A stretch of DNA of 64,000 nucleotides from Silurus meridionalis (Eukaryota; Chordata; Actinopteri; Siluriformes; Siluridae): contig NC_060909.1 in assembly GCF_014805685.1 (NCBI RefSeq), positions 7,174,792 through 7,238,791 of the forward strand, written 5' to 3'. The notes beneath the pieces were generated by a model. The model saw only the letters and a list, made by a program, of their open reading frames with translations, made no database searches and was not told where the DNA came from. Position numbers and translations under genes: made by a program. This document shows positions 52,472 to 62,525 of this stretch, in pieces. The first letter of the stretch is position 1. Each line of letters opens with the position of its first letter.

Positions 52472-55400
52472 CATTGTATGAAAATTCACGAGCTCTGGCT
52501 CTTCAGACAAGTCATGAATAAAAAATGCTTTGAATAAAAGATCATTTTTTCTAACAGTGTGCATGTGAATGTGTGTGTGTGTGTGAGAATATTATAGCTG
52601 TGTTATAATGCACTCACATGGTACGTAGCAGTGGATTCTTATGAAAGGCTCCTTCAGGTATGATTGCGATATTGTTACTGTGAAAGCCACTGTGGAAGAA
52701 AAAAGAAGCGTTAAATGAATCAGTGTCAGATAATGAGAATATTTCATTTTAATCCTGAAGCCTTTTGAGACACATGAGCTTGTAGGTATTGTGATGAGTC
52801 ATGCAGCAATACAGAGTCTGAACACGAGATGGCGCTCTGATACAAAATGTAACACGGAACAAAGACAAGACTCCGTTAAACGTTACAATCTTCCAAACCT
52901 ATGAGCATCTCCACAATTAGACTTGTATTTAAGAACAGACTAATACTTTATAGCTGACTGCTTATAAAATAAAATATTTACCAATGTGTTTTGAGTGTGG
53001 AAAATAACCAAGTGCCATGATATCAGTACTTTACTTCACTGTTAAACGTTTTGCTTTCTACCTTTTACATTTTTATACCAGGCTCAGTTTTAATCTATTT
53101 GGTGACATGATCTATATTTTTCTTCTCATTGAGTGCTGTTTTTAGCACATCAATCTACTTCTTTTCCGATCAACCACATTTCCTGCCTCTCACACACCAC
53201 AGACGTAGGATAGTTTACAAATCTAACAACAAGCACAGCAGAAGGCAACAAGAAGTCTGGGGTTAACGTGGATGAGACAGAGGGAGTCAGCGATGTAAAC
53301 ATGACATTCCTGATCATCATCTTCTTTTCACTGCTTGTGTTCTATATGGTGGATGTTCAACCTGGACACATTCATTAGATAACAAAATGTGAACTTCAGG
53401 TCCGGTTACCAGTGTGACACTAAAACAGTTAGTAGTAATGGCTATTTTTTACTTAAGGACATGTCAGAGCCCAAACTTCTTTATTTGAGTGAAAATGTGT
53501 AGTCAATAACTTCAACCTTTTAAACATGAGCATCTGTACTTCTACTCGAGTAAAAGATGGGTGTACTTTTCTCATCTCTGCCGAGTGCTTGATTAATAAT
53601 TTAAGAAATATTACTATGGGGCATTTACATGTGACTCAAATAAAACTAAATTTGAAAATATAGAATCAAATATAGAATAGAATTTTGGACAAAAATATTT
53701 TATCAATATACATACAGACATTTCTGCAATGCACATCATCCCATACACTATATAAACAATGTTTTTGTGGAGAACCCATTCCACATTTAGTCCACATTTG
53801 CTGTTATAATAAGAACTAAAGATTTTTTTTTTTTTGAACATTTAATACCACATATAGTCCCCATTTATAATTGCTATTATAATAGCCTTCACTCTTCTTG
53901 GAAGATGTTCTGCTAGATTTTGGAGTGCTGTTTTGTAGATTTGTGCTCATTCAAAAACAAAAGCGTGTCAATTAATAAAATCAGGTACTGATGGAGGTTG
54001 TGGAGGCCTGGGGTGCAGTCAGCGTTCCAAATCATCCCAAAGGTTTTCAATAGAATTGAAGAGCTCTATAGCAGGCAACTCTTTCACTTCAAGCCATGTA
54101 AACCATATCTATACGGAGTCTTTTCGTTCAAGTGAAGGGAAAAGTTCATTCAACTGCTTCCAAAGACGTCCTCTACAGTTGTGTTCCTTCAACTGACTCT
54201 AACAGTTTGCAGAAGAAGCACATATGGCTGGAAATGTCAGGTGTATAGTTTTCCTTATTTTTTAAATGTCATACTCATTTTCAATTTATCATATTATTAA
54301 TGTGACTTTTCAAACTTTTTATTTCAATTATTTGAATATTTTTTAATTAATATGAATAGAAATACATATTAAATATTATGATAAATATATGAAAAAACAA
54401 TGATTAAAAAAAAGAAGGCAAAGGAAAAAAAGAGGAATTCTTTGATAAGCATACATGTCAGTAAAATTCAGCACTGAATAAAATGAGAAAGCAGTGAGCT
54501 GTATTTCATTAGTAATTAAACCTGCTTTTTTGGAGGTCATGTGATAGTATCTTTACACACCGTGGCTACGTATCAAATGTGCTTTCCCAGACTTAACACA
54601 CATGTCGACTCAGAAACGGTCTGTTTATGTCTGATTATGTGGATCAGATTGTAAAAGCAGATAAATGCAGTGCAGATGTGCTCCATGACCAGGTTTGGGG
54701 TGAAAAATAAAACTCTTCAGAGTCTCCTTTGGTTTCGTTGTTGATTGACAGGTTGTGAAAAGGTGGGCGGGGCTCATGCACCTGGCCTGAGTAAACTCAC
54801 ACCTGGTATATGCTCTGATTTAATTCCTTTTGTCTCTCGTCAGGGGGAAGTGGAGTAAACGTCTTGCTTTTGATCTGTGAGGTAATGGGTCCAACCCCTC
54901 GCTCTTTAACTTCCTTAAAAATGAAAGACAGAGGGAAAGAAAAAAAGAAAAAGGAAAGGAGGAAGAAAGAAAGAAAAAAAGAAAAGATTTTACTTACAGC
55001 TCTTTCAGTTTGGGGAGAGTCTGGATGGCTTCGGGAAAGCTTTTCAGGTTGTTGTAGTTCAGATCTCTGAAACAAACCCAAAGAAATTGGCAAAACGTGA
55101 CATAACAATGTCCATTCATAATAAACCAACTAAAAGTCTGTGTAACTGAGGCTTACAGATGTACTAATGAGGCCTGGGGGTTTATTCTTGTGGATACCAT
55201 CAAATTATATAGAAGGTTCCTCTCGCAAGGAATAACGAATACAGCAAAAATGATGATTTTTATAGGAGCAATATACATCTGTAACAGATTTCTTTTAGAA
55301 AACGAGATTGCAATTAAGCCTCTTTGGCAATTTTAACCCAAATTTTTCATTTGTATTTACAAATCAAAAGGCTTTCGAGTCGTTTTATTTCTAATAAAAT

Positions 55401-58400
55401 GCAACAACAGACTGACAAAATCCATAAAAATCAATCATAAAAACGACTCATTTCATAAATAAAAACTATTTGTTTCCTTGTAAGAATAAGTTGTGTTGAA
55501 TCCTTTAGTATCATTTTCTATCATTTTAAAATAACCCCAAAAAAAGGTTAGGTGTAACGCCAACAAACGCCCGAATAAACAAATCAACAAACAACAACAA
55601 CAATCAAACTGTAGAGTAAACAATCAGGAGGTGCCGCGTCACTAATCAGTCTGGCAGCAGTGCAAACGCAGTGTTTATTCAGCTGTCAGTCACAACGATC
55701 TCTGTGTGTCGTGTTCGCAGTTTAATTTCGGCTCAACACTCGAACTTAAACCACCTAAACCTGCCGGTCGTGTTTTAAACTGAGCATCGCTGCACAACTG
55801 CATCTGCTCTGAAGATACAACGATACCATGGAAAACCAGAACCAAAGTAGACAAGCGGCACAATTCACCTGAGGTGCTACTGCTAACAAGAAATTCCTAA
55901 CAAGTGGAGAAAAAAAAACAGCAAGCACACTGAGAAACATCGTACATATGATAATATATGCAAATAAGGGCAGAATTTCAACTTTAGCAAAATGGAAATT
56001 TAACAAAAAAAGGAGGCTCAAATAAACAGGCAGGTTGATGTTAAACATCTACAAGCTGAATTTATTGTGCTAATAAAGGTGTAAAAACATTATGTAAATG
56101 CTAATCTCTCTGTAAATGCATATGTATTTTCCTTTGCTTTCAATTAGAACAAATTGAAGCAAAAGTTTGCCTTGTAGGCTATTAAATAAAAAGTAGCACC
56201 TCAATAGCCCCGCCTACACGTTTCCTATTGGCTCACATATTCTGAGGCTTATAAAGGTCGAATTTTCCCCAGATTCAATCTAAGTGAAAGTAAACAATGC
56301 CAAAAATATAATTCAGTGAACTGCCATGTCCACCAGGGAATTGGATACGAATCCGAGGTGTCTCCTGTATCCACGCAGCAGACGGTCAAAAAATAATAAT
56401 TCGTAAGCAGTATAAATGTAGTTTCCTGTGCCGGTGGTTTTATAAGAACATACCGCTTTAGGCAAAAAAAAAAAAAAAAAAAAAAACCCACTGGGTTTCC
56501 TTGTGAGCGTCTCTAATCAGTAATTTGAAGGTTATTTGAAAAAGTCTTCCTGTTGTTTGAAAAACTCCCCTGTTCAGCGCAATACTGCACACTCCACAGC
56601 TACATTTCTAACAACAGACACGGTCATGTTTTTTTATTTTCTAACTTTATGGTTTGACCCTGAATAAAGAGGGCAATAAAAAGCAATAAAAAAAATGGGA
56701 GCGGTTAATTCAGGACTTCCATTCATGCGGATGTGGTTTCTGAATTCGAACACCTTTTTGGTTTTCCTGAATGTTTCTTATAATTCAGTGAGTGTGTGGA
56801 GCGACACACTCAGCAAAGCTTAACCACACAATTACAGGTTTATATCCGGGCTTTTATGTGAACAGGGCTGATATTACATTTAACACACTTGTGTCTTACT
56901 TGTATGTCTACGACTGAAAACCCTATGCATCAGGTATTTCTGTGCTGCATAAATAATAATAAAATTATTTGCTGTAATTGTCACATGATAATTTCTGGCA
57001 TTTTGCCTCATTCTAGACCACTTGTGCCCCTTCCCTTGTCTTGCTACCCCCAAAGGGATGGAGGATGTTGGCGTGCCCTCTTCCTGTCCTAACTGCGGCC
57101 AGAATAAATAAAGCAGAGTCAGCGATGGCTATCTGCCTTCCCCTTCCCCTCTTCCTCCACTTGCTGAGGGCAAGACAGGAAGAAAGTGAGAGAGACAGAG
57201 ATGAGGAACGAGGCCGAGCATAAACTTCCTCCGCTCTTGAGTTCTTGAGTTAATGAATAGACAAAAGCCAAGCCAAGATCATCGGAGTGGAGGGTTTGGA
57301 GGGGGGTGTTTTTTCTACACAGGGTAAAACGCGGCCTGTGAGACGCATACAGTCAAGCAAGCAATTTGCAGTATGGTAAACTAACTAACCCCTGAGTTCA
57401 AAGTAAGCATACTTTCCACCTTATATACACAAAACAAGTAGCATGATCAGAAACATATACAAATGACACTGTGTTGGCTGGACTGAGGTAAACAGAATGT
57501 GTCGACGGTGCTGCTTTTAAAACTGATAAAACACAGACTAGACCAATAAATGCTTGGCACACGGGGATAATCTCAGCACGGGGCAGCGCTTCCTTCAGAA
57601 AGTCTGCATTTCTACTCTCTCTAGCAGCAACACACCTGTCACTGTTATTTAGAGCACTTCATTACTTTAGTTCATGTATAGAGAAAGCTGGAAGAGTGCT
57701 AAAACCGTCTAGTGTGGAAAAGTCTGATATACAGCTTCGGAGAAAGTGCTGGTAACCTCCCTGTGTCTGGCTGTAGAGGGCGCTGGAGCAACAGCAGCTA
57801 AATTCATTACGGCTCTTTTAGCAGAGTTATTCAGTAATGTAGATTTTGGATTTGAGTAGAGATTTTCCATTTCTGTAGTTTCTGTTTACTGTAGTGTTAA
57901 CACAACTTGTGATATAAAAAACTGATGAAATGAATGAACAGTTTTTGTGATTTAAGATTCAGTAACTTACAGTGTTTCCAAATTTTCCAGGCCACTGAAG
58001 CAGTTCTTCCCAATGTTTTCAATCCGGTTATTGTGCAGATGTCTGAAAAAAAGGCAGATTGTTTGCATTACTGAGGTGGTTAATGTATGGACCTGCTGTA
58101 GGTATGACTCACGTATGGCTTGACTAATTCACATCAAGTGTGTAAAACAAACAAACAAAAACATTATACACTGGGTCATTATACAGGCATAACATTAGGA
58201 CATTATAACATTATGACTGGGTAGTAAATATTATCTCTTCATAATGGCACCTGTTAGTGGGTGGGATAGATTAGGCAGCAAGTAAAATTTTGTCCTCAAA
58301 GTGGAAGTGTTTAAAGCAGGCAAAATGGGCGAGTTTGACGAGAGCCAAATTGTGACAGCTAGACGGCTGGGTCAGAACTTCTCTAAAACTGCAGCTCTTG

Positions 58401-59838
58401 TGGGCTGTTCCTGGTCTAAAGTGGTCAGTGTCTATCAAAAGTGGTCCAAGGAAAGAACAGTGGTGGACCGGAGACAGGGTCATGGGTTCACTGAATCAGC
58501 ATTCGGTTAATGTTGTTAATGCTTGATGGGTCAGGACTGTTTTGGCATCAAAAGGAGGACCAACACAATATTAGGCCGGTCAATCAATCAAATTACTTCA
58601 TGATCAGAAATAACTTCGGGTCATGGTGGTTCTGGGCTAATCATTATAATCAGGAACTCTGTTGCAGCCAAACAACTAACCAACTTGCCACCTAACTAAC
58701 CAACCAAGTTTTAATAATGTTATATCTGTAATAATTAATATACTGAACCACACATAAAGAGTTTGATATATCTCAAGACCACAAACTCAGCATATTGGGG
58801 CCATTTACATTTTAACACAATGCTAAAGACATTTCTTCTAGTTAATTATTTCCTCAAAAACAATTAGATGTGTGATATAATCGTATCCATTCTCAAAACA
58901 CAATTGACTTATTCAAGTGATTTCTTTGTATCTCACTTAATTTAAGTCAGAGTCCAAAATGATCAAATGGCAAACTACAGTGCTGTGACTAACAAAAGCA
59001 GTCAGTCAATTTCACTTATGGAGACAAAATGACCACAAGCCACATCAGTTTTACATTTTTGTAGCTACTATGACAAAAAAACAAAAACCTGTTCACAGTC
59101 AAATCTGAAAACTCTCAGCATCAGAAAAGCTTTCGTGTAATCAAAATCTCTTTATCCTCAATGTATATAAGCTAACAGCACAGAGCATAGAAAATCATGA
59201 ACAATATGTTCTGTATAAAAGCAAGCCAAACCTGACAGCTTAAAATTAAAATAAATTATAAGAGGAACTTTAGTTATACAGCTAAATCCAAACTCCAAAT
59301 CCACCACAAGCAGTTAATACACTTTAGCAAAAAAAATATATATATATTTTCATATTCGTGTTTAGTGACAATACACTTTATATTCTAAATACAGGAATAG
59401 TCAGACCTACCCTGTGCTGCACTATCTATATCTAATTTATTATTCCTGAGAAAACGCTGAGATGAGATGGCTGTTTTTCCTGTAATTTTCCAGTCATTAA
59501 AAAGAGGCATGGTAGAGCTGAGCAGTTCAAACAGAGGTACACTTGGGCAGGCTCGGAGCGGAGAACTCATCAGGCCTGGTGCACGTCTGCCTGTTTGTTC
59601 AGCCTCTTTAACAGACTAATTGGCCTACAATCCTTAGACAAATATTTTCCAGCAGCAGGAAAGAAATTGGTAAATCAGAGATGCGGGGAAATGTTCAGGG
59701 AGAAAGACAGAGAGAGACACAGACAGACAAAGAGAGAAACAGATGCAAGGGCCTGATGTTCCTTTGAATACTGCGAGACACTTTGGTACATCTTGAATTC
59801 TGCTTTTTCCAAACTCTGTCAACACGGTGTACCTGTGG

Positions 59839-59903
<65 letters not shown>

Positions 59904-60059
59904 CGTGTGTGTAAGCATGTGGCCTTTTCTTAAGCTTCCCAGGCCCCATTTTTTGTTCAGAAAGCTGATAGATGAAATAAACACATGACACATGAAGACA
60001 ATTAGAAATGTCCAAGAGAGGCTGACTTGTGACGGGGTATTAAAAAAAAAAAAAAAAAA

Positions 60060-60157
<98 letters not shown>

Positions 60158-60316
60158 GCAATACACTTTAGAATTATTATATTATGATTATTATTGATTA
60201 TAATCAATTACATTGGCACAAATTAAACTGATTAAATAAAATTAAATTTATGGAAAAATGTAATTAAATAGTTTACATTTGTTAGACCCCATCTGGGTAA
60301 TACATTATTTTGTGTT

Positions 60317-60378
<62 letters not shown>

Positions 60379-61146
60379 CCTGGTTAGCAGCTAACACTAG
60401 CACTATGGATTCTTTAGTGTTTTCATGCATACACAAAACTAATCTTGTTTCCGGAACTGAGTGAGTGGCCACAGTGATCATTTATTTTTATACCTCTGGC
60501 ATTGTTGTGTATGTTTTTAAGTTTAATAATAATACAAAAATGTGCTCAAAGTGCAAGGCGAAGACTAAACAAACTTGCGGTTCGCCACTTAATATGTTCC
60601 TTAGGGAACTTAGATTTTAATTATGATTGACATAATAATGATAAATTATGTTGAAATATAATATCATGAAAGTAATCATGCCAAAATAATGAAATATTTA
60701 CTTAAAATCATAGAGTTTCAGGGCATCTATAGAAAGAATATCATTATTCAAATTATTATTATGTGCAAAATCTCAAAAATGCAAAGATGTGATGGAACAT
60801 CTGGAAAGCACTCGAACTGTAAATCTTGGATATACTAATCGCTAATCAGGCGATACACTTCATAACATTTTTAACATGTACATAAAAAGTCATGTAGCAG
60901 TAAAACTCAAAGGAAAAATATTGTACTCACAGCACCACCAGGCTGGAGAGGTTGGCGAAAGCGCTGTCAGGGATGTGGCTGATTCGGTTGAGTGCCAGCG
61001 TGAGCGCCTGCAGGTTCCCCTGATGCTGCAGAGGTATAACTGGAACCTCGGTCAGGCTGTTATCATCCAGCCACAGATGTCTGAGCTGCTGCAGGCCCTG
61101 GAAACTGTCCTCGGGCACCACTGTGATGTGGTTCGCATCCAAGCGC
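40002..61146 (-). CDS. lgr4: LGR4-type leucine-rich-repeat GPCR, exons 5-18 (5' part outside window)
   Basis: Plasma-membrane receptor of the LGR4/5/6 group; family members bind R-spondins through the LRR ectodomain and potentiate Wnt signalling. CDS joins, in transcript order: 61146-60931, 58042-57971, 55066-54998, 52689-52618, 52428-52357, 51281-51213, 50934-50863, 47472-47407, 47254-47183, 44736-44665, 43612-43487, 43232-43135, 42905-42855, 41335-40002. The sum is 2461 nt, giving 819 residues after one base that completes an upstream codon. Fragment residues 1 to about 326 are LRRs, about 327-375 the cysteine hinge, 376-819 the seven-helix domain and tail. LGR4 rather than LGR5 or LGR6 is chosen from [53 protein letters not shown] and a tail with DSFVSDSS and QACGRACF. 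About 130 N-terminal residues are missing upstream, which would bring the total close to the 951 of human LGR4. A teleost lgr4 duplicate cannot be excluded. Confidence 0.92.
40257..40295 (-). repeat. serine-codon microsatellite in the lgr4 tail
   Basis: Purine-rich GAG/GAA-type run on the plus strand encoding a near-continuous serine stretch (four Ser, Ala, seven Ser) on the minus strand, between the tail segments LLARA and CTCRHL. Confidence 0.85.
42855..42905 (-). CDS. lgr4: lgr4 exon 17 (short hinge exon with HCSPSP)
   Basis: 51 bp, too short to appear as a long ORF. Acceptor gtgtag (the TG tract begins about 10 nt upstream), donor GTCAGT. Completes a valine codon from exon 16, then reads [16 protein letters not shown], and leaves one base that makes glycine with exon 18 to give GAFKPC. 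The HCxPSxGAFKPC hinge motif and the matching phases on both sides support it. Confidence 0.88.
42916..42956. repeat. (AC)n upstream of lgr4 exon 17 acceptor
   Basis: About 20 AC units; in transcript sense a (TG)n tract ending about 10 nt before the exon 17 3' splice site. Confidence 0.95.
43135..43232 (-). CDS. lgr4: lgr4 exon 16 (hinge, VPYAYQCC motif)
   Basis: 98 bp. Acceptor gtgtgcag with the (TG)n tract directly abutting it; donor GTATGA. Reads [18 protein letters not shown] and then a charged segment [13 protein letters not shown] is the conserved cysteine pair of the LGR hinge. It ends after the first base of a codon, matching exon 17. Confidence 0.92.
43236..43288. repeat. (AC)n abutting lgr4 exon 16 acceptor
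   Basis: About 26 AC units; in transcript sense (TG)n runs directly into the acceptor CAG. Confidence 0.95.
43487..43612 (-). CDS. lgr4: lgr4 exon 15 (last LRR and start of C-terminal cap)
   Basis: 126 bp. Acceptor cttttgtccag, donor GTGAGC. Reads [15 protein letters not shown], then [16 protein letters not shown] and GLPKLR. It corresponds to the family segment that runs into the cysteine-rich hinge. Confidence 0.94.
43820..44435 (+). mobile_element. decayed Tc1-like transposon in lgr4 intron 14
   Basis: Plus-strand remnants include the Tc1 core around [15 protein letters not shown] (about 44145-44190) and [10 protein letters not shown] (about 44265-44296), ending in a TTTAACAGCACTGTA-type terminal repeat near 44433. 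The left end is eroded. It lies antisense to lgr4 between exons 14 and 15. Confidence 0.7.
44459..44497. repeat. (AC)n in lgr4 intron 14
   Basis: About 19 AC units, about 170 nt downstream of the exon 14 donor and just past the end of a Tc1 remnant. Confidence 0.95.
44665..44736 (-). CDS. lgr4: lgr4 exon 14 (one LRR)
   Basis: 72 bp. Acceptor ctctgtttag, donor GTAAGT. Reads [18 protein letters not shown] and ends ALTSL. Confidence 0.95.
46346..46640. repeat. probable hAT-derived repeat end with a second repeat nested in it
   Basis: GCAGAGGTGCCCGAACTTTC resembles the CAGGGGTGCCCAAACT terminus of hAT-type repeats. At about 46618 a second element-like end begins (ACAGGTAGTCCTAGAATTAC). Neither opposite end was found. 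Confidence 0.4.
47183..47254 (-). CDS. lgr4: lgr4 exon 13 (one LRR)
   Basis: 72 bp. Acceptor gtgtgcag directly preceded by a long (TG)n tract; donor GTAATT is weaker than the others. Reads [18 protein letters not shown] and ends NLRVL. Confidence 0.94.
47258..47304. repeat. (AC)n abutting lgr4 exon 13 acceptor
   Basis: About 24 AC units; (TG)n in transcript sense runs directly into the acceptor. Confidence 0.95.
47407..47472 (-). CDS. lgr4: lgr4 exon 12 (one LRR)
   Basis: 66 bp. Acceptor tttaacag, donor GTGAGC. Reads [16 protein letters not shown] and ends SLQDI. A (TG)n tract begins about 20 nt upstream of the acceptor. Confidence 0.94.
47492..47527. repeat. (AC)n upstream of lgr4 exon 12
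   Basis: About 17 AC units beginning 20 nt upstream of the exon 12 acceptor in transcript sense. Confidence 0.95.
47650..47734. repeat. long (GT)n in lgr4 intron 11
   Basis: About 42 uninterrupted GT units on the plus strand, the complement of the nearby AC tract at 47492. Confidence 0.95.
48196..48869. repeat. 17-bp minisatellite in lgr4 intron 11
   Basis: About 40 tandem copies of a unit of the form CTCACTTTAACTATAAT. The left two thirds are quite homogeneous; from about 48600 the units change to AATTATAATCTCACTGT and AACTACAATCTCACACT variants, with some truncated units. Confidence 0.93.
49740..50310. repeat. tandem duplication, period about 258-272 bp, lgr4 intron 11
   Basis: TGTATATTGGTTGAAATTGT, TTGTAATGTATTGTT and TGTTCCTACAGCAATTTTTC recur. 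CTGTTCCTAC starts at 50021 and 50279 (258 bp apart), with a related start at 49750. Two units and the beginning of a third are present. Confidence 0.85.
50705..50732. repeat. (GT)n in lgr4 intron 11
   Basis: About 14 GT units, facing the AC tract at 50801-50828 across a GGTGG-rich spacer. Confidence 0.93.
50801..50828. repeat. (AC)n in lgr4 intron 11
   Basis: About 14 AC units some 35 nt downstream of the exon 11 donor. Confidence 0.93.
50863..50934 (-). CDS. lgr4: lgr4 exon 11 (one LRR)
   Basis: 72 bp. Acceptor gtactccag with a (TG)n tract starting about 7 nt upstream; donor GTAAGT. Reads [18 protein letters not shown] and ends VLRTL. Confidence 0.94.
50942..50974. repeat. (AC)n near lgr4 exon 11 acceptor
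   Basis: About 16 AC units; (TG)n in transcript sense starting about 7 nt upstream of the splice site. Confidence 0.95.
51213..51281 (-). CDS. lgr4: lgr4 exon 10 (one LRR)
   Basis: 69 bp. Acceptor gtgtgttag, with the (TG)n tract abutting it; donor GTGAGT. Reads [17 protein letters not shown] and ends NLESL. Confidence 0.94.
51284..51333. repeat. (AC)n abutting lgr4 exon 10 acceptor
   Basis: About 24 AC units; in transcript sense (TG)n ends at the acceptor TTAG. Confidence 0.95.
51361..51492 (-). repeat. dispersed teleost repeat, minus-strand copy in lgr4 intron 9
   Basis: Reverse complement of the same family: GAGGAACCAGAG at 51361 and CTCAAAGCAGCTTCACAGAA near 51465-51484. Confidence 0.7.
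52357..52428 (-). CDS. lgr4: lgr4 exon 9 (one LRR)
   Basis: 72 bp. Acceptor gcgcgcgcag with a (TG)n tract directly upstream in transcript sense; donor GTGAGT. Reads [18 protein letters not shown] and ends DLHSL. Confidence 0.95.
52431..52467. repeat. (GC)(AC)n abutting lgr4 exon 9 acceptor
   Basis: GCGCGCGC followed by about 14 AC units, directly upstream of the exon 9 acceptor in transcript sense. Confidence 0.95.
52618..52689 (-). CDS. lgr4: lgr4 exon 8 (one LRR)
   Basis: 72 bp. Acceptor cttccacag, donor GTGAGT. Reads [15 protein letters not shown] and ends NPLLRTI. It has an ordinary pyrimidine-rich acceptor, unlike the next exon. Confidence 0.95.
53740..54246 (-). mobile_element. Tc1-like transposase remnant in lgr4 intron 7
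   Basis: Same family as 34690-35015. The C-terminal stretch ([12 protein letters not shown] type) occurs twice in a row, at about 53770-53815 and again at 53855-53885, suggesting a local duplication or two nested insertions. Confidence 0.6.
54998..55066 (-). CDS. lgr4: lgr4 exon 7 (one LRR)
   Basis: 69 bp. Acceptor gtttcag, donor GTAAGT. Reads [20 protein letters not shown] and ends KEL. It is one residue shorter than the 72-bp repeats, as in the family. A GA-rich purine stretch lies just downstream in the intron (54916-54986). Confidence 0.95.
57971..58042 (-). CDS. lgr4: lgr4 exon 6 (one LRR)
   Basis: 72 bp. Acceptor ttttttcag, donor GTAAGT. Translates as [11 protein letters not shown] followed by [12 protein letters not shown], a canonical LRR that continues directly from exon 5 in phase. 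Confidence 0.95.
58165..58615 (+). mobile_element. internally deleted Tc1-like transposon in lgr4 intron 5
   Basis: Plus-strand ORF from about 58319 reads [34 protein letters not shown] and [19 protein letters not shown], the N-terminal DNA-binding part of a Tc1-like transposase. At about 58525 it jumps to what looks like the C-terminal end ([19 protein letters not shown]). The catalytic core is missing, so the copy is non-autonomous. Confidence 0.75.
59842..59900. repeat. (GT)n in lgr4 intron 5
   Basis: About 29 GT units. Confidence 0.95.
60062..60153. repeat. poly-A followed by (AT)n in lgr4 intron 5
   Basis: About 45 AT units, preceded at 60042-60060 by an A run. Confidence 0.95.
60320..60377. 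repeat. (GT)n in lgr4 intron 5
   Basis: About 28 GT units. Confidence 0.95.
60931..61146 (-). CDS. lgr4: lgr4 exon 5 (three LRRs)
   Basis: 216 bp, three 24-residue leucine-rich repeats in one exon. Acceptor ctgcag precedes GCGCTTGGATG; donor is GTGAGT. It enters needing one base and leaves after two codon bases. It reads [39 protein letters not shown] and ends SSLVVL. It is the most 5' coding exon in the window; I found no further LRR exon between 61147 and 64000. Confidence 0.95.
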
Positions 61147-61317
61147 CTGCAGAGAAGCCAACAGGTTCAAGTCATATCGCCTGGTATTGTCATCCTTTCT
61201 ATTTACTACACATATACATACAGAGATACAACAGAAAAACAGATGCAGGACCCCAGTGTGCCAAATTTACTTACATTTGTATTTGTATAAAAAACATATC
61301 AATTGCCTTCACATAGT

Positions 61318-61898
61318 CAGTGGTGACCGAAGTATACAAAACGTAATTGTGTGAAAGTAAAGATACACTCAGTAAAATATGACTCCAGTAAAAGTGTCCA
61401 TTTAAACTTTCACTTGAGCAAAAGTACAAAAGTATTTGCCTTCAAATGTACTAAGTCTATGATTTATTACAGCTAGAATGTTCATCATTTTTTGTCACAA
61501 GTTTACTTAATCAACTCAGTTTATGAGAAAAGACTCTTAGCAATGTTATTTAGTCTAATAATGGAATGATAGTAATTAATCAAACACTGATTGGTATCTA
61601 TTAAAATTCCTTCCGAACTGTATGTTCATGCTAAGTAGATCCCACCAAGTGCCAATCAAACAAAATTGAAAACAGAGAGCGTGCTCTACCCTGATTGGTG
61701 GCTTGCTGCCTGCTTTACCAGTTACGTTTTTATCCACTCGTAAAAAAGAACGACTGGTTTTCCAAAATGTAGCTGAGTAAAGAGTAAAAAAGATATTTAA
61801 AATATGAAATGAAAATGTTACAGTAAAGTACAAATGCGCAAAAAAAGCTACTTAAGTACAGTAACTAATTACATTTGCTTTGTTACTGTCCACCACTG
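61318..61898. mobile_element. second copy of the hAT-like element, inverted, in lgr4 intron 4
   Basis: 581 bp. Its right end (reverse complement CAGTGGTGGACAGTAACAAA) matches the left end of the 5111 copy, so it is inverted. Flanks CACATAGT (61310-61317) and CATATAGT (61899-61906) are a 7-of-8 target duplication. Confidence 0.8.
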
Positions 61899-62424
61899 CA
61901 TATAGTACTAAAATTCATCATTTTATGCTGCCACTTTTAAGTTGCAGAATCGTTAATCATGCCACATAAATCAAAGGACACACAAGTAGTAGTAGTTATA
62001 TCATAATAGAGACTATTTCCATAGTATATAATTCATAGTTCATATAAACAAAACTGGTCTTTACAATAGAAGGGCAGATATGAAACCAGGGCTGTGAACC
62101 TCTGTATTTTCAAAAAAATAAAGACATTACTAAAAACATAGAGAAAAAGGGAAATTAGGTAAAAATGTGGTCATTTACGAGTGAAAGTCTTTACTGTTGG
62201 TCAAGAACAACAGGACAAAAAAATCCAGTCACTAATGACTAAAGAATGACTTCTTCCCAATTGTTACACTTTATTATTTTATAGATTGACATGAAAATTA
62301 ATTGAGTTTTACTTTCAAGCCATTAATCTTCATACAATAATCCATCATGAAAACATTTTGTGCTTCAAATGCTATGTTTGGTCAATACTATGTACTGCTT
62401 ATCGACTGTTAAATATCAGCACTA

Positions 62425-62525
62425 AAAGTGAAGCATGGTGGTGGCAGCACTACAAGTTGGTATTCAGTGACATTGGTCCAGACTTAGAGGATTATAAATG
62501 CAGGCAAATATAGGGACTTATAAAT
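62425..62525 (+). mobile_element. Tc1-like fragment
   Basis: About 100 bp including AGTGAAGCATGGTGGTGGCA, the hallmark KHGGG motif DNA of Tc1 transposases. No ends are visible. Confidence 0.45.

Noticed and set aside
59634..60015. His/Thr-rich ORFs
   Set aside because: They are translations of the (GT)n tract at 59842-59900.
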